A stretch of DNA of 62,298 nucleotides. Source: JBFWVJ01 sp050246795. Its GTDB lineage: Bacteria > Patescibacteriota > Gracilibacteria > JAUYGZ01. Shown one piece after another: positions 7,938-17,400 of the stretch. The notes beneath the pieces were generated by a model. The model saw nothing but the letters and a program-made list of their open reading frames with translations. It had not been told where the DNA came from and searched no databases. Numbering within the stretch: the stretch's first letter is position 1; each line of letters opens with the position of its first letter. The stretch covers positions 1 through 62,298 of the forward strand of contig JBFWVJ010000009.1 in the NCBI GenBank assembly GCA_050246795.1, in the 5' to 3' direction. Made by a program: the position numbers and the translations under genes.

Positions 7938-8906
7938 TTAGAGCTCATTCATCCAATCGACACTCGCTTCTTCATCCGACGGCGCTTCTCCCGCCAGCTC
8001 TCGTCCGACTTTTGCGTCGTATTTGGCGGTTTGACGGACCGCCTTTTCAGCACCTTTTAGGTCTTCTTGAGCAGCCCCTAAGGCCATTTGGTCGAGTTCG
8101 GTTTTCACTTTTTTTTCCAATGCAGAGTAAAATTCCGCATTTTTTTGATCGGACGAACGGGTCAACATCTCCAAAACCATTTGTGAGGCGAGATCGTAAG
8201 CACCGCTTTCCTGAACTAATTTTTTCGATTTCCGGACATTTTCCGCGTCTCTGAGCTTGGTCTGGATCTGTTTCATGATCTTTTCGTCCTCAGACTCAGG
8301 GATCAAACTATCAATGATATCCTGAATGCTTTCTGACTCGATCACCCTGGCATGAGGCAGCATTTCTTTGGCCAAAGCATCCAGCGCTGCCTGGACTTTT
8401 TTATAATGCTCTTCGTTTCTTCGATCTCGATTGGCGTACACGATTGATTTTAGGATCTGATCTGCCTTTTTCAGCTCGAGAGGCATTCCATCCATTGCTT
8501 TCATAAGCTCCGCAGCTTTCCTCTTCAGCTGGACCGTGTTCCAAGCCTTCTTTGCTAACTCGTTCTTATCGGCATCTGGATTTTTTCCATCTTCAATATG
8601 CTGCCTCAAAAGCTTGGTTAGTTCCTTATCAAGCTTCTCCTTGACCAGGGCTATCCTGTCTTCATCTGCAAGGTCAAGAATCCTCCACAGTCGTTCTAAA
8701 ACTTGACGGTCCCTTAGCTCTTGTCGCTTGTCCAACCAATGCTGGACGGCTTCCACCGTATATCCATCCGTAATCGAGCCTAATTGCTGCTCTTCTCTCA
8801 GTTTCCTGCGCTCTTTTTCCTGTTCTGAAATACCTTCATCTTCTTCTAGGTTTTGGATGAGTTGTTGAAGCTCTTCATCCGGTGGTGTTTGAAGGTGGTT
8901 CTTCAT
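7938..8906 (-). CDS. Unrecognised coiled-coil protein
   Basis: 322 residues from ATG 8906, very rich in Glu, Lys, Gln and Leu, with long heptad-like stretches predicted to form coiled coil or helical bundles over most of its length. No membrane span or signal peptide. An in-frame ATG exists at 8951, but a minus-strand TATAAT at 8960-8965 would start transcription almost exactly there, so 8906 is preferred. It is the first gene of the four-gene block 8906-6313. No family is recognised. Confidence 0.65.
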   Translation of the reverse strand: MKNHLQTPPDEELQQLIQNLEEDEGISEQEKERRKLREEQQLGSITDGYTVEAVQHWLDKRQELRDRQVLERLWRILDLADEDRIALVKEKLDKELTKLLRQHIEDGKNPDADKNELAKKAWNTVQLKRKAAELMKAMDGMPLELKKADQILKSIVYANRDRRNEEHYKKVQAALDALAKEMLPHARVIESESIQDIIDSLIPESEDEKIMKQIQTKLRDAENVRKSKKLVQESGAYDLASQMVLEMLTRSSDQKNAEFYSALEKKVKTELDQMALGAAQEDLKGAEKAVRQTAKYDAKVGRELAGEAPSDEEASVDWMNEL

Positions 8907-8959
8907 AGATGCTTTTTTATTTGTATTTTTTTTGACTCTTTTTGGAATCACTTCTTTTT

Positions 8960-8965
8960 ATTATA
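8960..8965 (-). promoter_or_regulatory. -10 box TATAAT for the 8906-6313 gene block
   Basis: TATAAT on the minus strand, expected start near 8953, 47 bases before ATG 8906. A -35 box is not clear (TTTCAC at 16 bases is the best candidate). Confidence 0.5.
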
Positions 8966-9042
8966 GCATTCTTTTTGTTCTGTGAAAAGGCCTCGTTTTG
9001 TTTCATCTCGCATGCGGCATGGCGGATTGATGTGATTTTCGC

Positions 9043-10689
9043 CTAATCTTCTTCACAGTCCCTCACCCCCGCTTCACGATCGTCTTTACTACACCGTTTA
9101 CGGAGTCCTTCCGCAGGACATTGAGGGGTTTTTGAACCGACGCACCATGCTGACTCACGGCTGAATTGGTTGTTTACCCGAGTTCCGAAGCCGTACTCGA
9201 TATCGAATGCGTGAATGTCTTCCGGTTCTTCGAGGTAGAGTCGAATGGTGTCATCTATCCTCGCCCCGCCAATGTCCGCTTGGACAGTGAATGTCCTGGT
9301 CCTCCCTGCCTGAATGAGATAATCGCTGACGCTAAAATCGAGGACATTTCTTTCGATGACTGGAATCGTACTGAGCACATCTCCACCAGCAGAAAGGCGG
9401 AAATTGGAAAAGTTTCTGTCATTTACTGCTTCAGCATCCTCCAAGCGGATCCGCTTGATAAGCACATCATGCTCGCCGGCAGTAATCTGAAACCTTCCAA
9501 TGATTTGGTCTAAGGATTCTACAAAGGGAAGCTTCAAAGTGGAATCCGGATTGGCTATCGTGACCTGAGTGGCAGGAAGCGAAGCGACTGAAAAGAGCTT
9601 TCCGGTAATCTTCTCACCTGTCACCACTCCCCCCTCATCTTTTAGGGTGATGAGCTCTGGCGCGGTTTCGAATTGGTAGACAAGAGATGGAGTCGCGTTT
9701 TCTTCAAAATCAATGTTCATCTCTACCACTACGGGTTCCCCCGCTTTTAAGGGGTAGTTGAGATTTCTCCAGTTCACGACATTAGAACTGAAAGTGCCAT
9801 CGGTGATGACCTCCCCATTGATCATTAATCTTCCCAGCGAGAGATCTTGGGATCTTCCGACGGCAATTCTTCTAACTCCAATTTCTTCAAGGATCGTATC
9901 CTGTTGCGCTTCGAGAACAAATCGCAGCACTGGAACGTACCACGAGCCTTTCGCCAGCGTGGATTTTGCCGGCTGTTCAGCAAAAGGGCTGAGAACTACG
10001 GTGGCAATGGAATGAGACGAGTCTTCGTTGGGAGGCATGGGCGATGGTTCCTGAATTTCCGGCAATCTCTGCAGCATCAAGTCCGCCAGGAAGGGCTCGT
10101 ACCGGGCCACCTGGAGTTCTTTGAGGGCGATGGTCCTAAACAGAATTTCCGCGGCCTGGGCCCTGGTCACCGGCTGATCAAACACGGTTGATTCGGAGAT
10201 AATTCTCGCGTTTTTGGCATACTCCATGGCTCCGGTATACCAATACTCCCCTTCGATCAGGTTCCACTTGAAGACCCGGCTGAGGGTTACTAATATTTCA
10301 GCCATATTCAGCGTGTTCACCGGCAGAAAAAAGCCTCGTTCAGGGCCCGCCTGATACCCTTTGATCCACCCCTGAGCTGCGGAATAACACACCGGAGCGG
10401 CATACCATTGATCGAAGATGTCAAAAAAACAGTCGCGATGAAAACTTCCAGGGGTTGATCGGGTGTGGCGCACGAGGGTCTGGGCCCATTCGGCTCGGTT
10501 GATAGGGAGAGATGGATCAAAACGCTGGCCGTCACCCTGACCTCTGAACACTTCTAGCTCGCTCAAATACTGGACGGCAGCGGCATTCTGGTGCTGAGAA
10601 GGAATATCTGAAAAATCTTTCGCAAAAGCACTTCCGGAAATCCCCAGCAGTATCAGAACAACGACCAGAATAAATGCGTGTTTTTTCAT
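9043..10689 (-). CDS. Exported SLH-domain surface protein
   Basis: 548 residues from ATG 10689. A signal peptide (1-23, MKKHAFILVV... AFA) is followed by two or three S-layer homology repeats at about 25-190, including DPSLPINRAEWAQTLVR and QPVTRAQAAEILFR. SLH repeats anchor proteins to the cell wall. Residues about 220-520 are beta-rich and unrecognised, and the C-terminus contains several cysteines (CVGSKTPQC, CSKDD, DCEED). The gene starts 5 bases after the stop of the SLH-thioredoxin gene, so the two form an operon and probably act at the same surface. The in-frame ATG at 10710 overlaps the upstream gene and would put residues before the signal peptide. Confidence 0.75.
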   Translation of the reverse strand: MKKHAFILVVVLILLGISGSAFAKDFSDIPSQHQNAAAVQYLSELEVFRGQGDGQRFDPSLPINRAEWAQTLVRHTRSTPGSFHRDCFFDIFDQWYAAPVCYSAAQGWIKGYQAGPERGFFLPVNTLNMAEILVTLSRVFKWNLIEGEYWYTGAMEYAKNARIISESTVFDQPVTRAQAAEILFRTIALKELQVARYEPFLADLMLQRLPEIQEPSPMPPNEDSSHSIATVVLSPFAEQPAKSTLAKGSWYVPVLRFVLEAQQDTILEEIGVRRIAVGRSQDLSLGRLMINGEVITDGTFSSNVVNWRNLNYPLKAGEPVVVEMNIDFEENATPSLVYQFETAPELITLKDEGGVVTGEKITGKLFSVASLPATQVTIANPDSTLKLPFVESLDQIIGRFQITAGEHDVLIKRIRLEDAEAVNDRNFSNFRLSAGGDVLSTIPVIERNVLDFSVSDYLIQAGRTRTFTVQADIGGARIDDTIRLYLEEPEDIHAFDIEYGFGTRVNNQFSRESAWCVGSKTPQCPAEGLRKRCSKDDREAGVRDCEED

Positions 10690-10693
10690 AAGG

Positions 10694-11668
10694 TTACTGG
10701 CCAAGTGCACTCTTCATCCACGATTGGGCTCTTTCCGGGTGAGAACCGAGCGTGTTGCCTTTTAGGACCCCCTCTCCAGAGGCATCGATCACGATGAAGG
10801 TGTCCTGATAGGTGACGCCATACTCTTTCTTGAGCGCCGTTTCCGTATCGTAGTCGACCTTGAACCATATTACCCCTCCCTCAAGCTCCTCCAGGATCTC
10901 CAGGAGGACTTCATCGGACTTGCGACACAGGGGGCACCAAGGGGCATGGAAGAAAAGGATCATCGGATTTTTTCCCAGAAAGTGTTCATAGGCTTTTTCG
11001 GAAAACTCCACATACACCGGTTGACCAGCACCAATCTGGTTTTTTATCGGGTCGATCTCTGGATCGAAAAGATTTCCTTCACTGTCTTGCTGGTCTGCCA
11101 TCACAGGAGAGCTCGCAGCTGTCAGAACACGATGGAGTCGAGCGAAGGCTTCATTCCGTCGAATAGATTCATTCAGACCCATTTTTTCAAGGTAGTATCC
11201 GTTTTCTTCCAACCAGGCGAGCGCTTGAGCAAGGTCCTGAAAGTCTTTTCCAGCCAGAATGTTCGCCAGGATCTTCGCTGCTTCTCCGACGGTTACTGGC
11301 CGTTCCGGGCGAAAGAAGCCATCCGCGTATCCTTTCACGAATCCCAACCGAATCGCCGCACAAATATCCTCCGCAAACCACTCTTCACGGACATCCTGAA
11401 GGCAATTTCTATCTGAGGACTGTTTTTTTGTTTTCGCCGCTCGATTGACAATGACCACCAACTCCGCCCTGTTGAGCAGTCCAAGCGGATTGATGTCCCC
11501 GCTTTCATTTCCCAGTACGATCCCCATTGCATGGAGGATGGCAATACTTGGATAATATCGGTCATCCTTAGACAGGTCTGGAAAAGCTTTCTCCCCGTGG
11601 CCGGCTGAAGCGTGAGAAACCGTCATCCATATCAGGCAAGATGCTAGAAATGCACGAAAGAGGTTCAT
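10694..11668 (-). CDS. Exported SLH-thioredoxin fusion protein
   Basis: 324 residues. A signal peptide (1-22) is followed by SLH repeats at about 28-195 (including GLLNRAELVVIVNR and RPERPVTVGEAAKILANIL), and then by a thioredoxin-fold domain at about 215-324 with the active site WCPLC (cysteines about 243 and 246), preceded by ILFFHAP and followed by a conserved-looking VDYDTE strand. Thioredoxin folds reduce, oxidise or isomerise disulfides. The domain order predicts an oxidoreductase held on the outer face of the cell wall. It is first in a two-gene operon with another SLH protein that has C-terminal cysteines. Whether it acts as oxidase, isomerase or reductase is not known. Confidence 0.8.
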   Translation of the reverse strand: MNLFRAFLASCLIWMTVSHASAGHGEKAFPDLSKDDRYYPSIAILHAMGIVLGNESGDINPLGLLNRAELVVIVNRAAKTKKQSSDRNCLQDVREEWFAEDICAAIRLGFVKGYADGFFRPERPVTVGEAAKILANILAGKDFQDLAQALAWLEENGYYLEKMGLNESIRRNEAFARLHRVLTAASSPVMADQQDSEGNLFDPEIDPIKNQIGAGQPVYVEFSEKAYEHFLGKNPMILFFHAPWCPLCRKSDEVLLEILEELEGGVIWFKVDYDTETALKKEYGVTYQDTFIVIDASGEGVLKGNTLGSHPERAQSWMKSALGQ

Positions 11669-11757
11669 AAGATCGAAAAGGATATGCTCATTGTATCAAA
11701 GTTTTGATGGCCCCTAGCCATATCTGTGTTTTTTCGGTTTCTTTCCCGTATGGGCTA

Positions 11758-11766
11758 TGGTGTAAT
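11758..11766 (+). promoter_or_regulatory. Extended -10-like box (TGG-TGTAAT) for the second ACT gene
   Basis: TGG followed by TGTAAT, 20 bases before ATG 11787. It matches the TGG-TATAAT form seen at other genes except for one base. No clear -35. Confidence 0.45.
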
Positions 11767-11786
11767 TATGGTGCTTTTCAACTTCT

Positions 11787-12194
11787 ATGAAAGCCCGTAT
11801 CGTCACTGAGATCTCCTGCTATCTCGACAACAAGCCTGGTAACCTGGCCCAGTTAACCGAACTGCTCGCCCAAGGGGGTGTTAATATTAAGGGAATACAG
11901 GCGTATGAAGGCTCCCTCCAATCCATGGTCATGCTAGTCGTAGACCAACCCGATACGACTGAACAGGTCATGCGAAAAATGGGTATCACCATGATTTCTT
12001 ACACGGATATCTTAGAAGTGGATGTGCCGAACCGCGTGGGTGGGCTGGCAGAAGTATCTCGACTTTTTGGGAAGCATGGGGTGAATATTAAGACGCTGTA
12101 CTCTTGCGACAATGTCGGGGAAAGCAGTGCCGCCTATTTTCGAGTGGATGATGTTGAATTGTCGTTGAAGGCGCTTACCGAGTCGTCCAAATAA
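11787..12194 (+). CDS. Stand-alone double ACT-domain protein (second copy)
   Basis: 135 residues comprising two ACT domains, about 5-65 (CYLDNKPGNLAQLTELLAQGGVNIKG) and 73-132 (VPNRVGGLAEVSRLFGKHGVNIKTL). It has the same architecture as the protein at 5878-6279 but a different sequence, so the two are distant paralogues. It resembles the tandem-ACT proteins of anaerobes thought to bind amino acids. It sits alone between its own promoter and the FNR gene, 63 bases upstream of the latter. The ligand and partner are unknown. Confidence 0.8.
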   Translation: MKARIVTEISCYLDNKPGNLAQLTELLAQGGVNIKGIQAYEGSLQSMVMLVVDQPDTTEQVMRKMGITMISYTDILEVDVPNRVGGLAEVSRLFGKHGVNIKTLYSCDNVGESSAAYFRVDDVELSLKALTESSK

Positions 12195-12207
12195 TCTTCT
12201 TTCCATC

Positions 12208-12236
12208 TTGGGATTTACCTCTGCATGGCTTATACT
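12208..12236 (+). promoter_or_regulatory. Probable promoter of the FNR-like gene
   Basis: TTGGGA (12208-12213), 17-base spacer, TATACT (12231-12236). The expected start is about 12243, 15 bases before ATG 12258. Confidence 0.5.
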
Positions 12237-12257
12237 AGCGATACTTTTTGAAGCAGC

Positions 12258-12980
12258 ATGTCTCAGGAGCTTATCACCTCATACCAGTCCGCACGCATCG
12301 TTTCAAACGTGCTGATCGCTGATCATATTCGGCATATTCAAATGGTTCCCGAAAGCCCCGTGATGTTTGAGGCAGGGCAGTTCTTTTTGGTGCGTCTTCG
12401 CGATGCGAACGGAGATTTCGTGGAACGATCCTATTCAGTGGCGAATTTTTCATCTGGCGAGCTCTTGGAATTGGTGGTTCGGATCGAACCCCAGGGGCAG
12501 ATGTCTCAGCTGATCGACCGACTCCAGGTGGGTGACCATTTGGATATAAAAGGTCCCTATGGCCGATTTGGATTTGGCGCCCTCCCAGATCATTTTGAAC
12601 GATTGGTTCTGATCGCAGGAGGAGTCGGCATTTCCCCTCTCCGCAGCATACTCCAAAAATGCTTTCAGTCCGAAGGAAGCTTCCCCATTCAGCTTTTTTA
12701 CGGGTTCCGTACTCCCAGCGATTATTTGTTCCAACAAGAACTCCAGCAACATGCTGCCAGCGGCAGACTCCAGGTGGTCCCGACCATTAGCGATGCTTCA
12801 TCTGCGGGATGGGAAGGATTGACCGGCTATGTGACCGACCATTTTGAAGGAAAGATTTTTGATCCCACTCCGGGCACCCACAGCCTGATCTGCGGTCCCC
12901 CAACGATGGTGAAATCCACTCGAGAAAAGCTCTTTTCAATGGGATTCGATCGAAAGAATGTGCATGTGGAAGCGTGGTAG
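12258..12980 (+). CDS. FAD/NAD(P)-binding oxidoreductase, ferredoxin-NADP reductase family
   Basis: 240-residue flavoprotein reductase that moves electrons between NAD(P)H and a protein or small acceptor. The FAD domain (1-100) has the RSYS motif at residues 57-60. The NAD(P) domain has the dinucleotide-binding loop IAGGVGISPLRS (about 118-129) and the C-terminal CGPPTMV motif (about 214) found in FNR-fold enzymes. There is no fused ferredoxin or globin domain, so its electron partner is separate and unknown. The length is normal for single-unit FNR-like reductases. Confidence 0.85.
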   Translation: MSQELITSYQSARIVSNVLIADHIRHIQMVPESPVMFEAGQFFLVRLRDANGDFVERSYSVANFSSGELLELVVRIEPQGQMSQLIDRLQVGDHLDIKGPYGRFGFGALPDHFERLVLIAGGVGISPLRSILQKCFQSEGSFPIQLFYGFRTPSDYLFQQELQQHAASGRLQVVPTISDASSAGWEGLTGYVTDHFEGKIFDPTPGTHSLICGPPTMVKSTREKLFSMGFDRKNVHVEAW

Positions 12981-12990
12981 AGGGAAAGGC

Positions 12991-13096
12991 ACTCAAGGGC
13001 TCTAAGGGTCCTTAAAGGTTCTAAGGGACTGGCCTTATTGTGATCATCAGAAATTCACCCTTACAACCCTTAAAACCGTTACAACCCTTACGAGCC
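12991..13096. repeat. 9-nt-phased inverted repeat tract (TAAGG class)
   Basis: A purine-rich arm (12991-13028) and pyrimidine-rich arm (13055-13096). The second arm is in perfect 9-base phase, with words such as ACCCTTACA and ACCCTTAAA four times in a row. It lies between two convergent genes, just after FNR and just before the end of the HPPD-like gene. Confidence 0.8.
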
Positions 13097-13102
13097 TTCT
13101 CA

Positions 13103-14350
13103 TCAATCAAAGATATCCTTCTCCCCCATTCTGCTCTTTTTCTTCAGAGCCGCGTCTTCTCCGGCGGCGGCCGTAAGAAAGGCGACGTTTTTCTTGGTGA
13201 AGAATCCCTGGAAACCGTTGAAGCGTTGGACGTACTCGGTGATGAGCAGAGAGTGCTTCGAGGTGCGGGAGAAGATTTGCTTCAGTCCTTCTTCGGCGGA
13301 GCCGATGACCTGGAGGAGGAATTCGATCCCGTTTTCTTTGAGCCGGTCGACAACGAAGTCGACATTGTCATAGCTCTGACCGGGTGCGTTGTCCGCGACG
13401 CCATAGGCGATGTGGTGCATCCGCTTGCCGTAGTTGATGACGAAGGACTCGGTAGGTGATGGCAGCTTCACGATGTGGTCGACATAGTGGGGCGTATTGG
13501 CGGCCGTGAAGACGCGCGCTGGGGATTTGAATTCGGAATAATCATGGGCTGATCGCGTCACATTCGTGGAAGAATTTTGGTCGGCAATCTCGTAGGCTCC
13601 CCAGAAGTAATACGAGGTGAGCTTGAGGTATTCCAAGAGCGCATGTTCCCGGTCCTGATGAAGGACACGAGTCGCAAGGTGATCAATGGGCTGGATAAGT
13701 TCGGCGATCTTCACCTCTTCCTGCTTTTTTTTGATCGTTTGCAACTGCGCCAACCAGGCTGCATCTTCGGCGTGTTCGGGAAATTGTTCGAGGTAGTACT
13801 GGCGCTTGCCTTCGGGGTATTCGATGTAGGCCACGGTGTTCCAGGTATACTGTGACGGAGCGGTGCGGGCGAACTTTACCTTTGAATGGGTGACAATCCC
13901 ATCTTCTTCGAACTCGACACCAGCTTTCCGGAGGGTCTCGAAGACGGTGTGGATATCAGTCACCCGGTAGACCTCACCAATGTAGCGGGTGTAGGGCTTT
14001 TGCAGCGCGACCGGCGACAGATGATTCATGGAAATAATTCGTGATTGGTCCCGGTTCTTTCGGCTGCGAATGACATATCCTGGGTTGTCTTGGCTCACTT
14101 CCAGAAGCGTGTAGATGAAGTGGTCGTTTTCGAAGCTCTTTATAAATCGATAAGGGGTCATGAGCATGAGCTCTTCGATGTAGGCATGACGATCCTGCTC
14201 GTCCACTTCGATGACCACCGAATGCATTTCGTGAATCAAGTCGACCAGGCCAACACTGTCACGCCAGTCGTAGATCTTCTCAAGGAATTCGTTGAAGTAG
14301 GATGAGTTTTCTTTGTCCCCGTTTTGTTGGTAAGGGCGTGAGAGGGCCAT
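13103..14350 (-). CDS. VOC-superfamily dioxygenase, 4-hydroxyphenylpyruvate dioxygenase-like
   Basis: 415 residues with two VOC-type halves. The C-terminal half carries all three iron ligands of HPPD-type enzymes in the expected contexts: His224 in IDHLATRV, His313 in HHIAYGV and Glu372 in TEYVQRF. HPPD converts 4-hydroxyphenylpyruvate to homogentisate using Fe(II) and oxygen; relatives make 4-hydroxymandelate. The N-terminal half is divergent and the protein is longer than typical HPPD (about 360-390), so the substrate is uncertain. No other tyrosine-degradation gene is nearby. A minus-strand TATACT at 14371-14376 may be the -10 box, and the leader AATCTCT is pyrimidine-rich. Confidence 0.7.
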   Translation of the reverse strand: MALSRPYQQNGDKENSSYFNEFLEKIYDWRDSVGLVDLIHEMHSVVIEVDEQDRHAYIEELMLMTPYRFIKSFENDHFIYTLLEVSQDNPGYVIRSRKNRDQSRIISMNHLSPVALQKPYTRYIGEVYRVTDIHTVFETLRKAGVEFEEDGIVTHSKVKFARTAPSQYTWNTVAYIEYPEGKRQYYLEQFPEHAEDAAWLAQLQTIKKKQEEVKIAELIQPIDHLATRVLHQDREHALLEYLKLTSYYFWGAYEIADQNSSTNVTRSAHDYSEFKSPARVFTAANTPHYVDHIVKLPSPTESFVINYGKRMHHIAYGVADNAPGQSYDNVDFVVDRLKENGIEFLLQVIGSAEEGLKQIFSRTSKHSLLITEYVQRFNGFQGFFTKKNVAFLTAAAGEDAALKKKSRMGEKDIFD

Positions 14351-14397
14351 AGAGATTCGTTAAGCGAGTGTAGTATAAGCAAGGGGAAGGTAAATAA

Positions 14398-14434
14398 AAA
14401 GCCTCTTTCGGAATCGAAGTCCGAAAGAGGCTTT
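14398..14434 (-). terminator. Intrinsic terminator of rpoBC
   Basis: A 15-bp perfect stem (AAAGCCTCTTTCGGA and its complement) with a 7-base loop, followed on the minus strand by TTTTTATTTA. It lies 30 bases after the rpoC stop. Confidence 0.9.
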
Positions 14435-14463
14435 CTGTACCGGATTGAACTCCAGCACGGTTC

Positions 14464-17400
14464 TTATTCTTCTGCTCTTTCTCTGGCAGCAGCGCGCTCA
14501 GCCCTTTCTACCCTCATTGCCTCACGAGCCATATCGATTTCATCTTCTTCATAGAATTTGTCCTCCATCCCCAACTTCTTTCGGTAGACGTGTCCGGCAT
14601 TGATGAGCCGCCCGATGATGACATTTTCTTTCAATCCCTCGAGTTTGTCGACGCGCTTGGTAACGGCAGCATCGACGAGGACACGAATCGTCTCCTGGAA
14701 GGATGCCGAGCTGAGCCATGAATCGGTGTGGAACGCAATTCTGGTGAGACCCAACAAGATTCTTTCTCCGAAAGCTGGATGCTTTTTGGCCTTGGTGGAT
14801 TTGGCGTTTTCAGCCTTGTACTGCATGATGTCAACGATCTGACCTGGGAGGAATTCCGTGTCTCCCGGTTCGATGATTCTCACTTTTGAGAACATCTGCT
14901 TCACGATGATTTCGATGTGCTTATCGTTGATCGTCTGTCCCTGGGAGGCATAAATCGTTTGGACTTCTTTCATGATGTAGGCCTGGGTCTTGGTGATATC
15001 CGTCTTCTGCATGTACTCGTGCAGATCGTAATGCCCCTTGGTGAGTGCTTGACCCCGTTCGACTTCTTGCCCATTGGTGACGGCCAGATTGTATTTGGCG
15101 TCGAGCTTGTAGGTAACACTCTTTCGCTCGCTCCTTCGGACAGTGATGATCCCATCATTGATTTCCTTTACCACTCCGGCAGATTTTACTCTGATGGAAT
15201 TGTTATAGGTTTTGGATCGAGCCAGGACCTGTTTTTCTCGAACGTTGTCGCCTTTGGAAACCTCGAGCTTGTACGCAGGAGGGATTTCGTAAGCATCCTG
15301 ACCATGCTTTGTTTCTTGGATCGTCAGTTCGATCGCCCCCTTGGTGCGCTTGATGCTGACTTCTCCGTCGATGTCCGCCAGCAATGCCGGGGACTTAGGT
15401 GGTCTGGCCTCCAGCAGTTCTTCAACTCGAGGAAGCCCTTGAGTAATATCTGATCCTTCCGCAACTCCTCCCATGTGGAAGGTTCGCATGGTGAGCTGGG
15501 TTCCTGGTTCTCCGATGCTCTGCGCCGCGATGATCCCCGCCGCCAAACCGAGCTCTACCGGTTTGTTGCTTCCGAGATCAAGCCCGTAGCATTTTTGGCA
15601 CACTCCAGACTCGGTCAAACAAGACATCAGGGAACGAACGCTCAGCTCTCTGACGCCAGCATCACTGATTTTTTTCACTTCTTCGAGTCCGAGAGTCGTT
15701 TGGGACTTGAGAACGACTTTGCCCGCTTTGTCTTTTACGTCTGCCTGGAGGGTTCGACCAAAGACTCTGTTTTCAAAAGATATCCCTAGTTTTTCCGTCT
15801 CCTGGGCACTCACCGGGAAAAGGTGGGTCTGACCACAGTCTTCTTCACGGATAATACAGTCTTGGACAGCATCCACGAGACGTCGGGTGAGATATCCAGC
15901 TTCCGCAGTCTTCAAAGCCGTATCGGATTTTCCTTTTCTTCCTCCGTGTGTCGCGATGAAGTATTCCAAGATGGTAAAGCCTTCTTTCAGGTTGGAAAGG
16001 ATCGGCAATTCGATGGTTTTACCAGATGGATTGGCTACCAGCCCCTTCATCCCACAGAGCTGAGTGATCTGTCCCCAGTTCCCACGAGCTCCAGAATCGA
16101 TTTGATAGTAAAGATCGTTTTCGCTGTTTCTGGCAAAATTCTCGATGAGTTTTTTCATGACATCATTCTTGGCCTGGGTCCAGATGTTGAGATTGTGGCG
16201 GTATCGCTCATCAGCCGTGATCCACCCTCTCCAGTAGAAATCATTGATTTTCTTCACCTGTTCGGAAGCGTCCTCAACGATCTTGTATTTTTCCTCAGGA
16301 ACGATCATGTCTGAAGCACTGACCGTGAGGCCTGATTTCGTCGCGTATTGGAATCCAATGTCCTTGATATAGTCACAGAGCAGCGCTGTTTTTTCAGGGC
16401 CTTGGACATTGAAACATTCTGAAACCAGATCCTTGAGCGGGTTCTTTCCAAAGGTGTAGTTTTTGAATGGGAGCCCAACTTTTTCCGTGACTTCTTCGTG
16501 GAAAATCAAACGTCCGATGGTGGTTTCGATGTGTTCAGATCCATTGCCGATATCCATCCGGATCTTGATCTTTGCCTGGAGATGGGTCTCACCGAGCTCG
16601 TAGTCCATCAAGGCCTGCTCACGCGTCGCGAAGGTCTTCCCTTCTCCCTTTTTGGATTCGAGCATACGGGTCATGAAGTAGCATCCCATCACCATATCCT
16701 GCGTCGCGTTGGTGATCGGCTCCCCAGCGGATGGACGGAGGAGGTTCTTGGCGGAAAGCATCATTTCCCGAGCTTCTTTTTGAGCTTGCTTGGACAATGG
16801 TACGTGGACAGCCATTTGGTCTCCGTCGAAGTCGGCATTAAAGGCCACACACACGAGGGGGTGGATTTGGATGGCTTTTCCTTCGATCAATACTGGCTGG
16901 AACGCCTGGATACTCAGACGGTGAAGCGTCGGAGCACGGTTGAGCAAGACGTAGTGGTCTTTGGTAATCCGCTCGAGGATGTCCCAGACTTCTTTTCGCC
17001 CAGAAGTAATCACTCGTTCCGCGTTTTTGACATTGTGCGCCATCCCTTCCTGAATCAGGTCTCCGATCACAAACGGCTTGAAAAGTTTGAGGGCCATTTC
17101 TTTCGGAAGCCCACATTGGTGGAGCTTCAATTCCGGACCGACAACGATCACACTTCGTCCGGAGTAGTCGACACGTTTTCCGAGCAGGTTTTGTCGGAAG
17201 CGTCCTTGTTTTCCTTTCAACATATCGGAGAGGGACCGGAGCTTTCGCTTGTCATTCGTCGTGAAGGCAGCCTTTCCGGAACGCACAGAATTGTTTAAGA
17301 GGGTATCCACTGCTTCCTGAAGCATCCGCTTTTCATTACGGCTGATAACTTCTGGAGCTCCGAGACGGATCAATTTCTTTAATCGGTTGTTACGGTTGAT

